Positions 23,177 through 34,301 of a stretch of DNA of 64,000 nucleotides are shown piece by piece. The position numbers and the translations under genes are program-made. Under the pieces are notes generated by a model. It was not told the origin of the DNA, made no database searches, and saw only the letters and a list, made by a program, of their open reading frames with translations. Origin of the DNA: Reclinomonas americana ATCC 50394 (Eukaryota; Jakobida; Jakobea; Jakobida); contig PS015023.1 in NCBI GenBank assembly GCA_048213135.1, positions 138,220-202,219 of the forward strand, given 5' to 3'. Within the stretch, counting starts at the first letter, position 1. Each line of letters starts with the position of its first letter.

Positions 23177-25191
23177 TTACGCTGTAAACAGTGCGTGCTG
23201 AGCTGTCGCGGCCACGTGGTCCACGGCCGGCATCTCGACGCATTTCTTCGCCACCGGCGCTGTGGTTTCTGCAGTGTCACCGAGTGTGACTGAACCGGTG
23301 TCGACGACGCAGATGGTTGCGGTGTCTGGTGCTGGTTCCGTCTCTGCTTCAATCTCAGCCACCGGTGACAGCTCGTGATCCAACGGCAGAATCGTCGACA
23401 GGCGCCACACGTTGACGCGAGACCGCAACCGGGGTCGCCGTAGGAATTTGCGGATGGCATTGTTGAGGAAAAAGGGCAGCTCGACAGGCGCTGCAACCTC
23501 CGACGGAACTCCGCCACTGGCGCCCGCCTTCTTCTGTTCGTCCTCTCCTTGCTTGCCTTCCTCTTCGGCGCCCTTCTCCTCGTCAACGTCCTCCTCATTT
23601 TCCGTGTCCTCTGACTCCTGGTCACGTTGCCGCGAACCAGAACCGCCAGTGCCAGAGCCAGTTCGCCGAGAAGCTGGCGTGCCTCCACTACTACTGTTCG
23701 CTGTTGAAATCCTGTGTGCGAATGCTCGAGCCTGCTCCGCCCACTGTTGTACACGAGTACATTAGTAATCAATATTGTGACGAGAGACGACAGAAAAACT
23801 GCAGCAATCGCTTACCTCAGCTTCCGTAAGACCATCTCGTTCTTCCTCCTCCATCGCTGCCTGAAGACCTTCAAGCACATCAGTGGGTGCCGCACACAGA
23901 TTAGCGTGATTCAGCAGCAAGCGCATGTGCGGAAGCGACCAGCGCTGGAAAGTTGCAGCCTCCTTATTGAACACAAAGCGGACGGCTCTGTTGCGTTCGC
24001 TGGTGATGTCAGTTGATAATAGCCTGCCGTCGGCCTAACATTGGAGTGAGGAGATATTGGATTGTGAACATCCGGCAGCATAAAACTGCACACGTAGACA
24101 GTACATACCGTGATATAAAGCGTTTGTTTGCTGAATTCAGTATGCTCAGCTTTCGTAAGCAACAGAGTGTTCCGTGGGCAGTTGACGACGTGTACCAAGT
24201 TCTCGTGGGCAAACATGCAGCAGCGCGCTCTCAGTGTGTATTGTCGGCATTGCTAAAAGAAAGAACTCGCGACTGTCAGCCTATTAAATTAACGTACAAT
24301 CAATTGCAGAATGGACTCTGTGACTCACCTGCACGTCGCACATGTGAGCCAGATCCCAGCCGGTCGCCTTTTCAACGCGGCGCAGTCCTCTGCGCACAGC
24401 CAGATCCATGGTGATGCGTTTCAGTCGCTGCAATCGTACGTTCACAAACACAATTGAGCAACGACTGCCGGTGCAATATGCAATGACCACCACTTATTCG
24501 TAAACCGTCTGGGCTGAGCGCATCTGTTCCGCGCATCTGGTTCGAGTTTCCTCGATCTCCTCCGCGCACCTGGCTCGAGTTTCCTCGATCTCCTCCGCAC
24601 ACCCGGTTCGAGTTTCCGCGACCGCCTCCGCGTGGCCCTGCTTGAGTTTCGAAACCTTACCCTTCTGGCGCTGCTTGAGTTCCGCAAGCTCGCTCTCTCG
24701 GCGTTGATGGAGTTCAGCAACCACCTCCGCATGGCGTTGATGCAGGCCTGCAACCTCCTCCGCATGGCGTTGATGCAGGCCCGCAACCTCCTCCGCATGG
24801 CGTTGATGCAGGCCCGCAACCTCCTCCGCACGGCGTTGATGCAGGCCCGAAACCTCCTCCGCATGGTGTTGACTAAGTTGCACGGCCTCTTTTCGGCACT
24901 GCTGGATCTCCTCCTCCAATTTCGCCACTTGCTGCTTGAGATGGTTCAAATACTCCGCGAGATATCCGTCGGTCGAGCTTTGTTGCACGACCGACCGCGG
25001 ATTCTCGTCCAGCGCATGCTGCTGATCACGATCACGAGGAGGAGCGCGACTGACACCGCGAGGCGGCGCCGGTACAGACGACTCGGCCGATGCAGCCGAT
25101 GTTGCGCGTGACGCCGCTGGTGTTGTTGACGAGGCTACAGGCGCTGCTGATCGAGAACCAGATCCAGAGCCCCAGTCCCTGCGCCACATTG
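23177..25191 (-). CDS. Coiled-coil protein with 11-residue (hendecad) repeats
   Basis: Not recognised as a known family. It begins at ATG 25191 (MWRRDWGSGSGSRSAAPVAS) with a Ser/Ala/Arg-rich head. NHLKQQVAKLEEEIQQCRKE opens a long coiled coil made of 11-residue units such as GLHQRHAEEVA (24697-24868). Further 11-residue units AEEIEETRTRC follow (24535-24640). After an intron, later exons encode MDLAVRRGLRRVEKATGWDL (about 24350-24420), a segment near 24130-24210, and RWSLPHMRLLLNHANLCA (23880-23960). The C-terminal exon (23177-23750) is acidic (DVDEEKGAEEEGKQGEDE) and contains LPFFLNNAIRKFLRRPRL. No catalytic motif. An eleven-residue periodicity is typical of right-handed coiled coils (established). 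Exon joins in the middle are approximate. Confidence 0.6.
24535..24868 (-). repeat. 33-nt coding minisatellite (11-aa units)
   Basis: Tandem 33-nt units inside the coiled-coil exon. About five near-identical units (consensus on the plus strand begins GGCGTTGATGCAGGCCCGCA) lie at 24697-24868, and about three of a second type (starting GGTTCGAGTTTCCTCGATCT) at 24535-24640. The near identity at DNA level suggests recent expansion by unequal exchange or slippage. Confidence 0.85.
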
Positions 25192-25993
25192 TGAATTCAG
25201 TCGTTGCGCAGTGATGAAGAAAGTTTCTGTCATCGAAACGTTTGCTGCGGTTGAGCTGGTGGGCGCACGCTGGTGGGCGGCCGCGGTTTACCGATCTTGC
25301 CTGCTCCAATCGACCTCGCGGACCACGGACTGTCACACACACAGATTTCTGTGAGGAGGCAGGTGCTGTCTCTCTCTCTCTCACACACACACACATACAC
25401 ACACATACACACACACACACATACACACATTCTCTCTTTCTCATCCACTTGCACTGCGTCACTCACCGCCGTGGACTGCTGCTGCTGCTGCTGCGCGCAC
25501 ACACACACATACACATACACGCGCACACACACACACAATCTCGAATCGTTAGCAAGTAAAACCCACGACAACAGTCGCAAAGAAGCACACCTATCCATTC
25601 TTGTCTCTGCAACGGGCGATCAAATCTAATCAAAGTCAAAATCATCCGTTCATCGTCCTTCCAACCGCACCTGATTCAATCCAGATCCGGGTCAACTTGT
25701 TGCCGGCGCTGGAAGTCAAGGAGAAGAAGCAACACAGAGCAATGTTGCTGCATCACCGTTTCTATGGCCAACAGTTCCGCGTGCTGCGGCGACATTGATT
25801 TGCAATCAATATCGCGAACTTCGCAAGCGCTGCCGTGTAGTTGCTACCAGGAGAAAGCACACGAGACTCCTCGATGCTCATTCTCTCTCCACATGAAACT
25901 GTTCTCTCTCCCCGTCGCTGACGTACAAGTCGTCAAACGTCATTCGCGTCCTGCCACACCTCGATCTTCCACTACACCTCACTGCGATCCACC
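25192..25993. other. Intergenic region with CA and GA/TC microsatellites
   Basis: About 800 nt between two divergent genes. It holds TC and CA tracts at 25372-25430, a CAG-like run at 25478-25495 and a CA tract at 25497-25540. The part from 25600 to 25990 is unique sequence without an obvious gene; a 65-codon open frame at 25601-25798 has no recognisable features. The 3' part may be the protease promoter and 5' leader. Confidence 0.5.
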
Positions 25994-26319
25994 ATGCATT
26001 GCGCGCTGGTGCACCACAAGCACCACCATCACAAACACCACCATCACAAACACCAGCGCCACCATCGCCACTGTAACCGCCACCATTCTCTCACATTATG
26101 TGTGCTGTTGGTGTGGGTGACGTGTGTGGCGGCCGCCGCGGAGCACGACTCGGAACACAATCACGGTCTCACCAACGCCAGTCAGTACGATCAGTCGCGC
26201 AGTAGCACGTTTCAGATGTTTGAGGCGAGACCGTTTGAGCTGTCGTACTTGGATGGAACACGATTGGAGGGTGTGTTGCATTCAGAGAGTGACACACGCA
26301 CACACACATGCTGACTCTC

Positions 26320-26373
<54 letters not shown>

Positions 26374-26545
26374 ACCGAAGGAACGGTGTGTTCGGACATT
26401 GTGCGCGTGGGCGATGTGTCTGCGCGACTGCAGCTCGGCTGTGTTATGGAACACGTGGGTGACTTTACCGCAGACGGAATCATGGGTGCGAGCTCTCTCC
26501 CACTGCACACGCACGCACACACACTCGTACCTCACTTCTGACGCA

Positions 26546-26583
<38 letters not shown>

Positions 26584-29500
26584 ATGCGGAAACAGGCCTC
26601 GGGTTCCCTCCTCCGAGCAACACCTTTGGCATCTCGTCGTTTCTGTACTCGGTCACGGTGCCGCCACCGCCCCTCTCGGAGAGTGCGTCGCCGCTGCCAG
26701 AGGACGACGATGTGCCGTTGGTGGATCGCGTGTTCGCTCTGCTGCTGTCGTCCAGTGGTGGCTTTCTGCAGCTCGGCGGCTTCGATCCCATTACCATGGC
26801 GGGCCCGATGACTACACTGCCGGTGCTGAAGGCTGTTGCGTCGCGGACCCTGCCTCTTCTCCCTCTGGTCTCTCTGTCTCTCTGGTCTCTCTGTCTCACC
26901 TGCGCTCACTTCTCGCAGTGCAACCAACAACTCAGCTGTCACTTCACGTCGTACGCGCTGCCGGTGCAAAGCATCACCTTCCTCGGCTACCCGCTGCTGG
27001 AGACCAACGCCGTGTACTACCCAGCCATTGCCGACTCGGGCACCTCGTGCATGATCCTGCCGGACTCGGTGGGCGGTGCCTACAATCTGCGTCGCAGTCC
27101 CTTCAAGGTGTTTGCCGCGCTGGTTCTGGCCTTTGGCAGCACGCGTATCCTGAACGAGCGGCCGCCACTTAAAATGTGCGTGTGTGTGTGTTGCAATCGT
27201 GGAGACGTTTCTGTGTCTCATCGCGCACCGTGCACATTGCAGCACCATGGGTGGCCGCACGTTCCAGATTCCATTCGACGAGCTGCTCATGGACCTCAAA
27301 CCCGGCCTGCCCAACATCTACGACGGCAAGGAGACGAAATCGTTGTGCGTGAGCAGCAACGAGCACTCGCCGGACGTGTTCATCCTCGGTGATCCGTTCT
27401 ACCGCTCGTTCTTGGTGGTGTTGCGTGCCGTGCGTGCCTTGTTGTGGAGCGCCTCTCCTGGCCTCACTCACTCTGTCGACACAGGCACGATCTGCGCGAT
27501 GAGACCAAGCCGGTGCTTGGTGTGGCGCACCGCTCTGGTGTGGAACCTCGGCGGCAGCGCGACGGCGCTGGTGCGACGTCAGTTGGTAAGTTGGTGTGCT
27601 TGCTGGAGGTGGTGCCGATGATGGTCGTGTGTTCAGTCGTGTGGTGTGCGTGTACAGTGGGAGCTCGCAATGCGATGGGCCCGCAGCTGCCTGTGGCGTT
27701 TGAGGTCTCTCGAGTGCAACTGGCCTCGATGAATTCGGATGGCTCTCGACCGCGCCGATGGCGGCCAGCGCCGTCGGCCGAGGAGTTTATGCATGCGATT
27801 GGTGAGGGAGGGAGAGGGAAAGGGAGGGAGGGAGGCAGGGAGGGCGAGGTGGGAGATATGACAAGTCAGAAGTGAGCTTCGTCTCTGCAGTATCGAAAGC
27901 TGTCTTCTGTGCCGAAACAGGGGTTGTCTGCGCTGGTTCCGCTTGCGGTTGAGTTGGTAGCTGGCATAATGGCAGCTCTCTTGAGAAAGCTCTCTTCCTG
28001 TCACATCACACGGAAAGGCGTTTTGCGTGAGAGTGTGGCAACTGGCACAGTGGCGTCTATCTTGGGAAAGCTCTCTTCTGTGCCGCATGCCGCAGAAATG
28101 GGGGTTATCTGCGCTGATTCCACTTGCGGTTGAGTGGCGACCGGCGCAGTGCTCTCTTCTGTGTCACAGCACTTGGAAATGGGTTCTTGTTGCGGGTTCT
28201 GCGTTTGTGTGATGCCAGCTTTGTTGATGTAGAGCGTCATGTAGAAAAGGAGTGTGCGTGTGGTTGCTTCGTGAGTTTGTGGCAACTGTCTCCACGGCAG
28301 CTGTGTCGGGGCGATCTCTTATGACACAACACGCGGAATTGGGTTCTCCAAAGTACCCATTTTCTGTTCTGTGTCTCACCCAGCACTTGTGTCCTTTTCT
28401 CGTTCATCTTCTCCCCCTCAGCTCTCTCCTCTTCTCCCCCTCAGCTCTCTCCTCGTTTCTCATCCACCAAATTGCCGTGCAGATCGACTGGAGAGCGGCG
28501 GTCGCACTCGCAGTGCACCATCATCGCCTGCGCCCTCATCCACGGTCGTGGACGGCGCACGACACATGTTGCGCCTCCTGGAGACTGAAGCTTCAACGTC
28601 ACCTGCCGGTGACGTGCAGTGGGCGGAACTTCACCGCGCTCTGCACACGGCGCTGCGCAACTGGGATGCCTCACCACTGGCCGCCGACACGAGTGCCATG
28701 TTTCACAACACCTCCACCGTGCGCCTCGACACACTCCAGGACGTGTTGTGCGTAGCTTGTCACCGCACGGCCATGGCATGGCCCCCTCTTCTGCTCACGC
28801 GTATGTCGCGCAGGTATACGGTCCCAGTGTACATCGGCACACCACCGCAGGAGCTGCATTTGGTGATCGACACAGGCAGCTCTGCAATGGCCTTCTTTGT
28901 GGTGCCTCCGGGCTACTGGATGCGCATCCTTGTCGGCTCCATGTTGCGTCATCGTACGCGTGCGCGCACACACACGCTTGCTTACCTTTGTGCACTCACC
29001 GCTCCGTGTCAGAGTCCTCTGTGTCGTCGTCTCCCTGGTGGCCATGCTGGCCGTGACATGGCGTCGCCGCAGTCGCCGCCCTGCCGCCAAATCACCGCCG
29101 ACGTCGCCGCGCCTGCGACATCAACATCATCACCATCACCACCACCACAGCCACCATCACCATCACGGCCACCACCTGCGTGGCTCGCAACACCGCCACG
29201 AGTGGCATTCGTTCGACTCGGCGGAGGAGAGTGACATGGAGCTGGGCATGCAGGCGCTCATGGACAAGCACAGACTGCGCGAGATGGACGTGTTGGCCGA
29301 CGTAGTGGCCGTGCGGACCGGTGACAGCACCGGCCTGCCGCTGGCCACCCTTGCCAGCAACGGCACAGCATTGAGCACAGCTGTAGCAGGAACAGCGACC
29401 TCGGCAGCAGCAGCAGCAGCAGGAGCGACCTCGACACTCAGTGTCGACAGCATCGTCGCAGGCACCGACGTGCATGTGGACGGCGATCGAGGAGGCGACG

Positions 29501-29612
29501 GCAGCAGCGGTGTTGATCATGCGCACAGTGTCGATGACGACGACGATGATGACGATGATGCTCTGGGCGAGTTCTCATCGTTCCTAGTGGCCTCGGCCAC
29601 CTCGCCGAGATG
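25994..29612 (+). CDS. Membrane aspartic protease (pepsin fold) with circularly permuted exon order
   Basis: Secretory-pathway aspartic protease, A1 family. The start at ATG 25994 gives a His-rich leader then a hydrophobic signal (SLTLCVLLVWVTCVAAAAEH). The next recognisable part is already mid-N-lobe: SQYDQSRSSTFQMF and FELSYLDGTRLEG (26180-26270). Then come SDIVRVGDVSARLQLG, GGFLQLGGFDPI, the second catalytic motif AIADSGTSCMILP (27025-27062), DVFILGDPFYRSFLVV and HDLRDETKPVLGVAH (27485-27525). A Pro/Arg linker ends at a GTGAGG donor (27802). After a repeat-filled intron, exons from about 28461 encode LDTLQDVLYTVPVYIGTPPQ and the first catalytic motif HLVIDTGSSAMAFFVV (28858-28905). A transmembrane helix VLCVVVSLVAMLAVTW (29016-29062) and a His/Asp-rich tail ending at 29612 follow. 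In the family DTGSS comes before the body, so the order here is permuted. It could instead be two genes or a misassembly; both halves of the active site are present. Confidence 0.6.
27890..28200. repeat. Degenerate tandem repeat in a protease intron or intergenic gap
   Basis: Diverged copies of a unit of about 90-170 nt, recognised by recurring AAGCTCTCTTCTGTGCCG, GTTGTCTGCGCTGGTTCC / GTTATCTGCGCTGATTCC, and GGCACAGTGG / GGCGCAGTGC blocks. It separates the protease body from the exon carrying the first catalytic Asp. No convincing exon was seen inside. Confidence 0.7.
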
Positions 29613-29675
29613 ATGATGATGTAAAAAACACTTGTTTACGAAAGTCCTGATGCACAGTTGTCTTCTTGCATCGTC

Positions 29676-30834
29676 ATGTCGGTGAGCAGTCGGTGTGCAT
29701 CCCCTCTCTCACACTCCACGCCTTCTCCCTCACTCACCACTCACCACAGCGACAAGCGCAAGTGGGTGATCGCGTGCAGCTTGAAGGCAATCTGATTGGC
29801 ACAGTGAGATATCGCGGTCCAGTGCCCGATCAGCGTGGCGAGTGGATCGGTGTCGAGCTTGACACGAAGAGTGGTGAGCCACTGTGTGTGTCACTCTCTC
29901 CCACACACACATGCTCTCTTCTCACGCACGATATGGTGATGATGGTGATGATGATGTGTCATCAGATCGGCATCGTGCGGTGGGGAGTTTCGGAGGCCGT
30001 CACTTTTTCGACTGCACGAATGGCCGGAACGCTGCCTGGGCGCCTGTGGAACGGGCGCAAGTGATCTCTGGCGAATCCTCTTCATCCTCCTCTTCGTCAT
30101 CCTCCTCCTCTTCTTCTTCCGTGCGCCAAGCCAGTGGAGGCAGCGGCAGCGGCGATCGGTGGACAACTACGAGTCGCGAAGCCTTTCGAGGAACGCAGCT
30201 GCCGGAGCACATGACACTGGAGGAGGCACTGGCACGCATCGCGGACATGGAGCGGAAGAGTCGGGAGGAGGTAGGCAAGGCCTCGGAGCGGCAACTGAGC
30301 AGTATGAACTCGGCGGCGGCGAGGGCGCGGTTGTTTGAGATTCACGAGAAACGCCTGCAACGACGCGTGCACGACTGGGGCTTGGTGATCAATCCGCGCA
30401 CGGATGCGACAGGCAACTGCCAGTTCGATGCCATTGCCGATCAGTTGACGAGACGAGCCGGTCGGCGCACCGATATGCATCGGGTGCGACGCGAGGTCAT
30501 CGAGTGGATGCACGACAACCCGGACTTTGAGATTGGTCCCGGCCAGCGTCTGCGTCACGTGTTTGGTGTGTACGAGGCCGAGTTTCGTACGCTGGAGGCG
30601 TATCTCGCAGCCAAGGCACGCGAAGGCACCTGGGGCGACTACTGGACGTTGGTGGCGGCCACGCAGTGCTTTGCTGTACGCATCTGCGTGTTCTCCTCGA
30701 CCGAGGACGCCAGTGGCGATGTGCAGCAGCTTATGTTTGGCCCGGAGGACTCGCCAGTCGTCCTCATGCTCGGGCACATTCTGGAGTTTCACTACGTCTC
30801 GCTGCTGGACAGCGACGACAGCGAATTTGATTGA
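29676..30834 (+). CDS. CAP-Gly-OTU fusion protein (probable microtubule-linked deubiquitinase)
   Basis: Three exons with in-phase joins: 29676-29681 (only ATG TCG), 29750-29873 and 29966-30834. N-terminal CAP-Gly domain (about residues 3-70): VGDRVQLEGNLIGTVRYRGP, GEWIGVELDTKS, then VGSFGGRHFFDC and NAAWAPVERAQV. CAP-Gly domains bind EEY/F tails of tubulin and end-binding proteins (established). A serine run and a charged helix (MTLEEALARIADMERKSREE) lead to an OTU cysteine protease: INPRTDATGNCQFDAIADQL with the candidate catalytic Cys, VRREVIEWM, GTWGDYWTLVAATQCF, and the C-terminal His in LGHILEFHYVSLLD. The usual Asp of the DGNC box is Thr here, with an Asp two residues earlier. The protein ends DSDDSEFD. 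The pairing suggests ubiquitin editing at microtubules; that function is inference. Confidence 0.85.
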
Positions 30835-31341
30835 AGGAAGGCAGACTTGCAAATTTTTCGTCGCAAATTCACTTCTCACTCTCGCTCTGCTGGTGCGGCT
30901 ACACAGGTGGCCGCCTATCTCACTGCAATCCTACTCTGTCTTGCAAATCTTAACTGCTAACACTGAAACAAATAACAAAGGCAACACATCATAAAACAAA
31001 TGCAACACAATACACACACACTGTACAAAAGCATATACAACAACCAGATCTGGTGTGGTCTCTCCCGGCGTGGACATATTGCGCCTCTTGGGCAGTCATC
31101 ACACGCCGGTCGACGCGATCGCCGCCGAGTGCTCCTGTGCCGGCATGGGTCACCGAAAGCACTCGGCAACGACGCGATCATGCGATCCGCGGCGAAACAC
31201 ATACTCGCCGACCTCTCGCACACACACGCACCACACGCAGTCACGCACACATATACACACACACCAACGCCCACTTAAACAATATCGAATAGCAGCCTCC
31301 CGTCACCCACTGCCCGCCGGCACCCAAGCGGTGAACATTTC
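30835..31341. other. Convergent intergenic region
   Basis: About 500 nt between two genes ending toward each other. A short A-rich stretch with AATAACAAAG and ATAAAAC (30968-31000) could hold polyadenylation signals. CA-rich sequence lies at 31220-31265. No gene seen. Confidence 0.5.
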
Positions 31342-34049
31342 CTACGCTCCGCTGCCGACCGGCATGGCCTTGTAGAGGTTGGGCTCGGTGGGCACGGAGA
31401 CGGTGGTGTACACGAATCCACCGGCCTGCCACCGTTGCGGCGACTGCAGCATCTCGTACACGAGTGCCTCGTCGCCGAGTCGTTCGTGGCCGGTAAAGTG
31501 GCCGGCGGCGTTGGCCGTCCGTCTGTCGTAGACGCCGTTCGACTTGCGAGAGCCGTGCACGAACTCGGGCGTGTTGATGCGGATCTCCTGGTCGAGTGAC
31601 TCGGACCAGAGCGTCATCTGGAAGTGGAACCGCGGCGCGTAGACCAGCTTGCGGGAGTAGCCCTGCGAGGCGGCGCGCTTCTTCGGGCCGTCCTTCTTGC
31701 ACTTGAGCTGGTAGTGCATCTCAATGACAACGTAGTCGTCGTAGGGGTCGCTCGGGTTCTGCTGATCGACCGTCGCCGACACGGCCGTCTTGATGAACTG
31801 CACGTCGGGGTGCACGTACTGGCCGGTGCTCGGTATCAGCTCCAGGAACTCCTGGCCGTTGTGCGAGAACAGATCAAAGTCCGCGTCCCAGTGCACGAAT
31901 CGTGCATTCGGAACGTGGAACACGAAGCGGTAGCGCAGCTTGGCATTGTCTAGAATACGAGAGAGAGGAGTGAGCGATCGATCAAGGGTATGGGGAAATG
32001 TAGACCGTCAGCAACAGAAAACACACTCACCAGGGCCCAGGACGTCGGGGAATCCCGGCAGCCACGCTCCCCTCTGTGTGCTCTCGAGCACGGCAAAGCG
32101 GAGCTTGTGCGGCTGCAGCGACAGGCGCACCTCTTCCACCAGCTGCGGCGACGGCGCGCTGGAATTGCGCGAGCGGAACGAAGGCCGGTAGGGCGAGCGA
32201 TGCAGGCGTTCACGGCCGCTAGTCGGGTCCACACGGAAAATCTCCGGCAGATTCCCAGACAAGGGCTCCAGCTTCACACCGCCCGTCGCGGACAATGTCG
32301 GCAGCGCCGGCAGACAGAGTGCCGGCAACGCCTGGCTGTAGCTGTACGCCAACTCGCGGCGCTTGGGCGGTGTTGGCATGGCGAGCGGCGCCAATCGCGG
32401 TGACGCGCATGGCGACGGAGAGGCAGAGCGTCGGTCGGCCGCTGTCATCGCAGACATGACGGGCGAGGGCGCCACGGAGCGCGGATCGTAGGTGCTCGAT
32501 CCGTAGCTGGAGCTGTGGCCGGACATTTCCGAGTCCACTGGCGACGGTGCCGGCATCCATGACGTCGGCGACGGCGCTCCCATCGGGTCCTGCACCGGTG
32601 TAGGAGTGGATGGCGGGGGTGCCGGCACAAACATGACCTCCGAGCCGTTACGCGACTGCGTCCAGCCGTACTGCTGTTGTGGAGAAGTGATGGAGTGAGT
32701 GAGTGAGGGAATCTTTTCTTCGTGTCAGCACACACACACTAACCTGCATGCCCGCGCCGGGGACGTCGAGCGGCAGAGTTGAGTTGGAGGCGTAGGCGGT
32801 GGGTGGCGCTGCGCCAAACCCGCGCTGCGCACCACCGTATCCACAGTACGCCGACGAGGCAGAAACTCCGAAACTGAACGGCATCGGCTGCGGCATCGCC
32901 TGCACCGACATGCCTCCATAGCTCATCTGGTGCACCATCATTGACGGTGGCGGAGGCGGCGGCGGTGGTGTCGCCGGAACGGTCGACTGTCCGTAGCCGC
33001 CAAAGCTTGACGACACAAGTGACGACGATGAACCACCAAACGGGTTGACCAGGCCACATGACGCCGACGGCGACATGAGAATGTCATTGGCCACACCAAA
33101 CATCTGTGCAAAGACGACAGATCAGCAATGGGAGCGGGGGAAGACAGCAAAGAGGAAAAGCAGTGGAGTGTGTTTTTGATTGGGAGACTGAGGGAAAGAT
33201 GGAAAGGAATCAGCGTGTGCGTCACAAAGGGGATCAACACGAAAAAAGCAAACAATCAGTCGCGCGTTACAGTGAGACAGAGAGAGAGAGGCATTGTGGC
33301 AAGGTGAGAGTGGCCCGAGCTGTCGGAGTCAGGAGGAACCACACTTCCGATACCCGTTACATAAAAAAAGGGCGCGCGCGTAAAGAGGAATCCACGACGT
33401 ACATGATCCCAACGAGAGAGAGAGAGAGAGAGGGAGAGACAGAGGGTGGGTGGGGGAGAGGGAGTGAGTGAGTGAGAGAGAAAGGAGAAGAAGACGCGCG
33501 CGAAAAATCATTGCCAAAAACACCCGTGTGGCGTGAGAGAGCGAGCGAGTGAGCGAGGTACAAGAGGAGAGCGCACACGAGAGAGATCCACGGAGAGAGC
33601 GCAAAGAGAGCGGGTGAGAGACAAAGAGAGAGAGAGAGAACAAAAAACGGGACACGGGAGAATAAACATAGAACACACACGCGCGCCAAAAAAACACGGA
33701 ACAGCCGAGCCCGAGAGACACACAAACAGACGAGAGAGCGTGTGAGAGACAGAGACAGAGAGCGAGTGGAGAAAACACGGCAAACAATAAATAAACACAC
33801 ACGTGTAACACCCACACACAGAGACACACAGAGACACAGTACCTGGAGCGAGTCTGACGAGGCCATTGTCACATGCTGCTGCTGCTGCTGCTGCGCGCCT
33901 GCTCCATTACAAAACGCCGAGGCCGAGAACGGCGGCTGTTGCTGATTGTGTTGTTGCGCAAAGGGATTGTAGTGTGCGGCGGAGGTCGCCGAGGTCGGAG
34001 TGACGCACGAGGGCGACTCCGCCCACAAACTCATCTCTACGTCGTCCAT
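31342..34049 (-). CDS. CudA-like transcription factor, copy 1 (family tentative)
   Basis: Probable sequence-specific DNA-binding protein. Exon 1 (34049-33843) starts MDDVEMSLWAESPSC and carries Gln-rich runs. After a 740-nt low-complexity intron, exon 2 (about 33103-32745) is Gly/Ser/Pro/Tyr-rich. Exon 3 (about 32670-32035) ends the disordered region and starts the conserved core: LPEIFRVDP and AVLESTQRGAWLPGFPDVLG. The last exon (about 31950-31342) holds DNAKLRYRFVFHVPNARFVH, LKCKKDGPKKRA, RKLVYAPRFHFQMTLWSE and FVHGSRKSNGVYDRR, then VYTTVSVPTEPN and stop TAG. The basic motifs fit DNA contact. The core is shared almost block for block with the gene at 36096. I associate it with the CudA family of Dictyostelium and Entamoeba from memory of the family's distribution, not from alignment, so the name is tentative though the gene is secure. 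Confidence 0.75.
33106..33842. repeat. Long low-complexity intron of CudA-like copy 1
   Basis: Intron of about 740 nt, far longer than most here. On the plus strand it is nearly all GAGAGA, GTGAGCGA and ACACAC-type sequence (perfect GA at 33414-33432). Open frames crossing it on both strands are repeat artefacts. Confidence 0.8.
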
Positions 34050-34301
34050 GCTGGCTGAGGCGCAAAAGATCACTGTTGTCGTCGCGCGTGAGGAGACAAA
34101 GAGAAAAAAACACACAAAATGGAAATGCTCAATCAACCTTCGGGTTGGTGGTGTTGTTGTCTTGTTGAGTTGTTGTATGGCGGATAGTTCGCGGGTGGCA
34201 TTGCGTGTATGTGTGTGTCTGTGCGTTCGTGTCAGCGTGAGAAGGAGGTGATGAAGAGGAACTGCGGTTGAGGTTGAGCTGATTGAGTGGAGAGTTGAGG
34301 T

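Noticed and set aside
27633-28285. Minus-strand repetitive frames in the protease intron
   Set aside because: Follow the degenerate tandem repeat; no similarity to a known protein and no splice partners seen.
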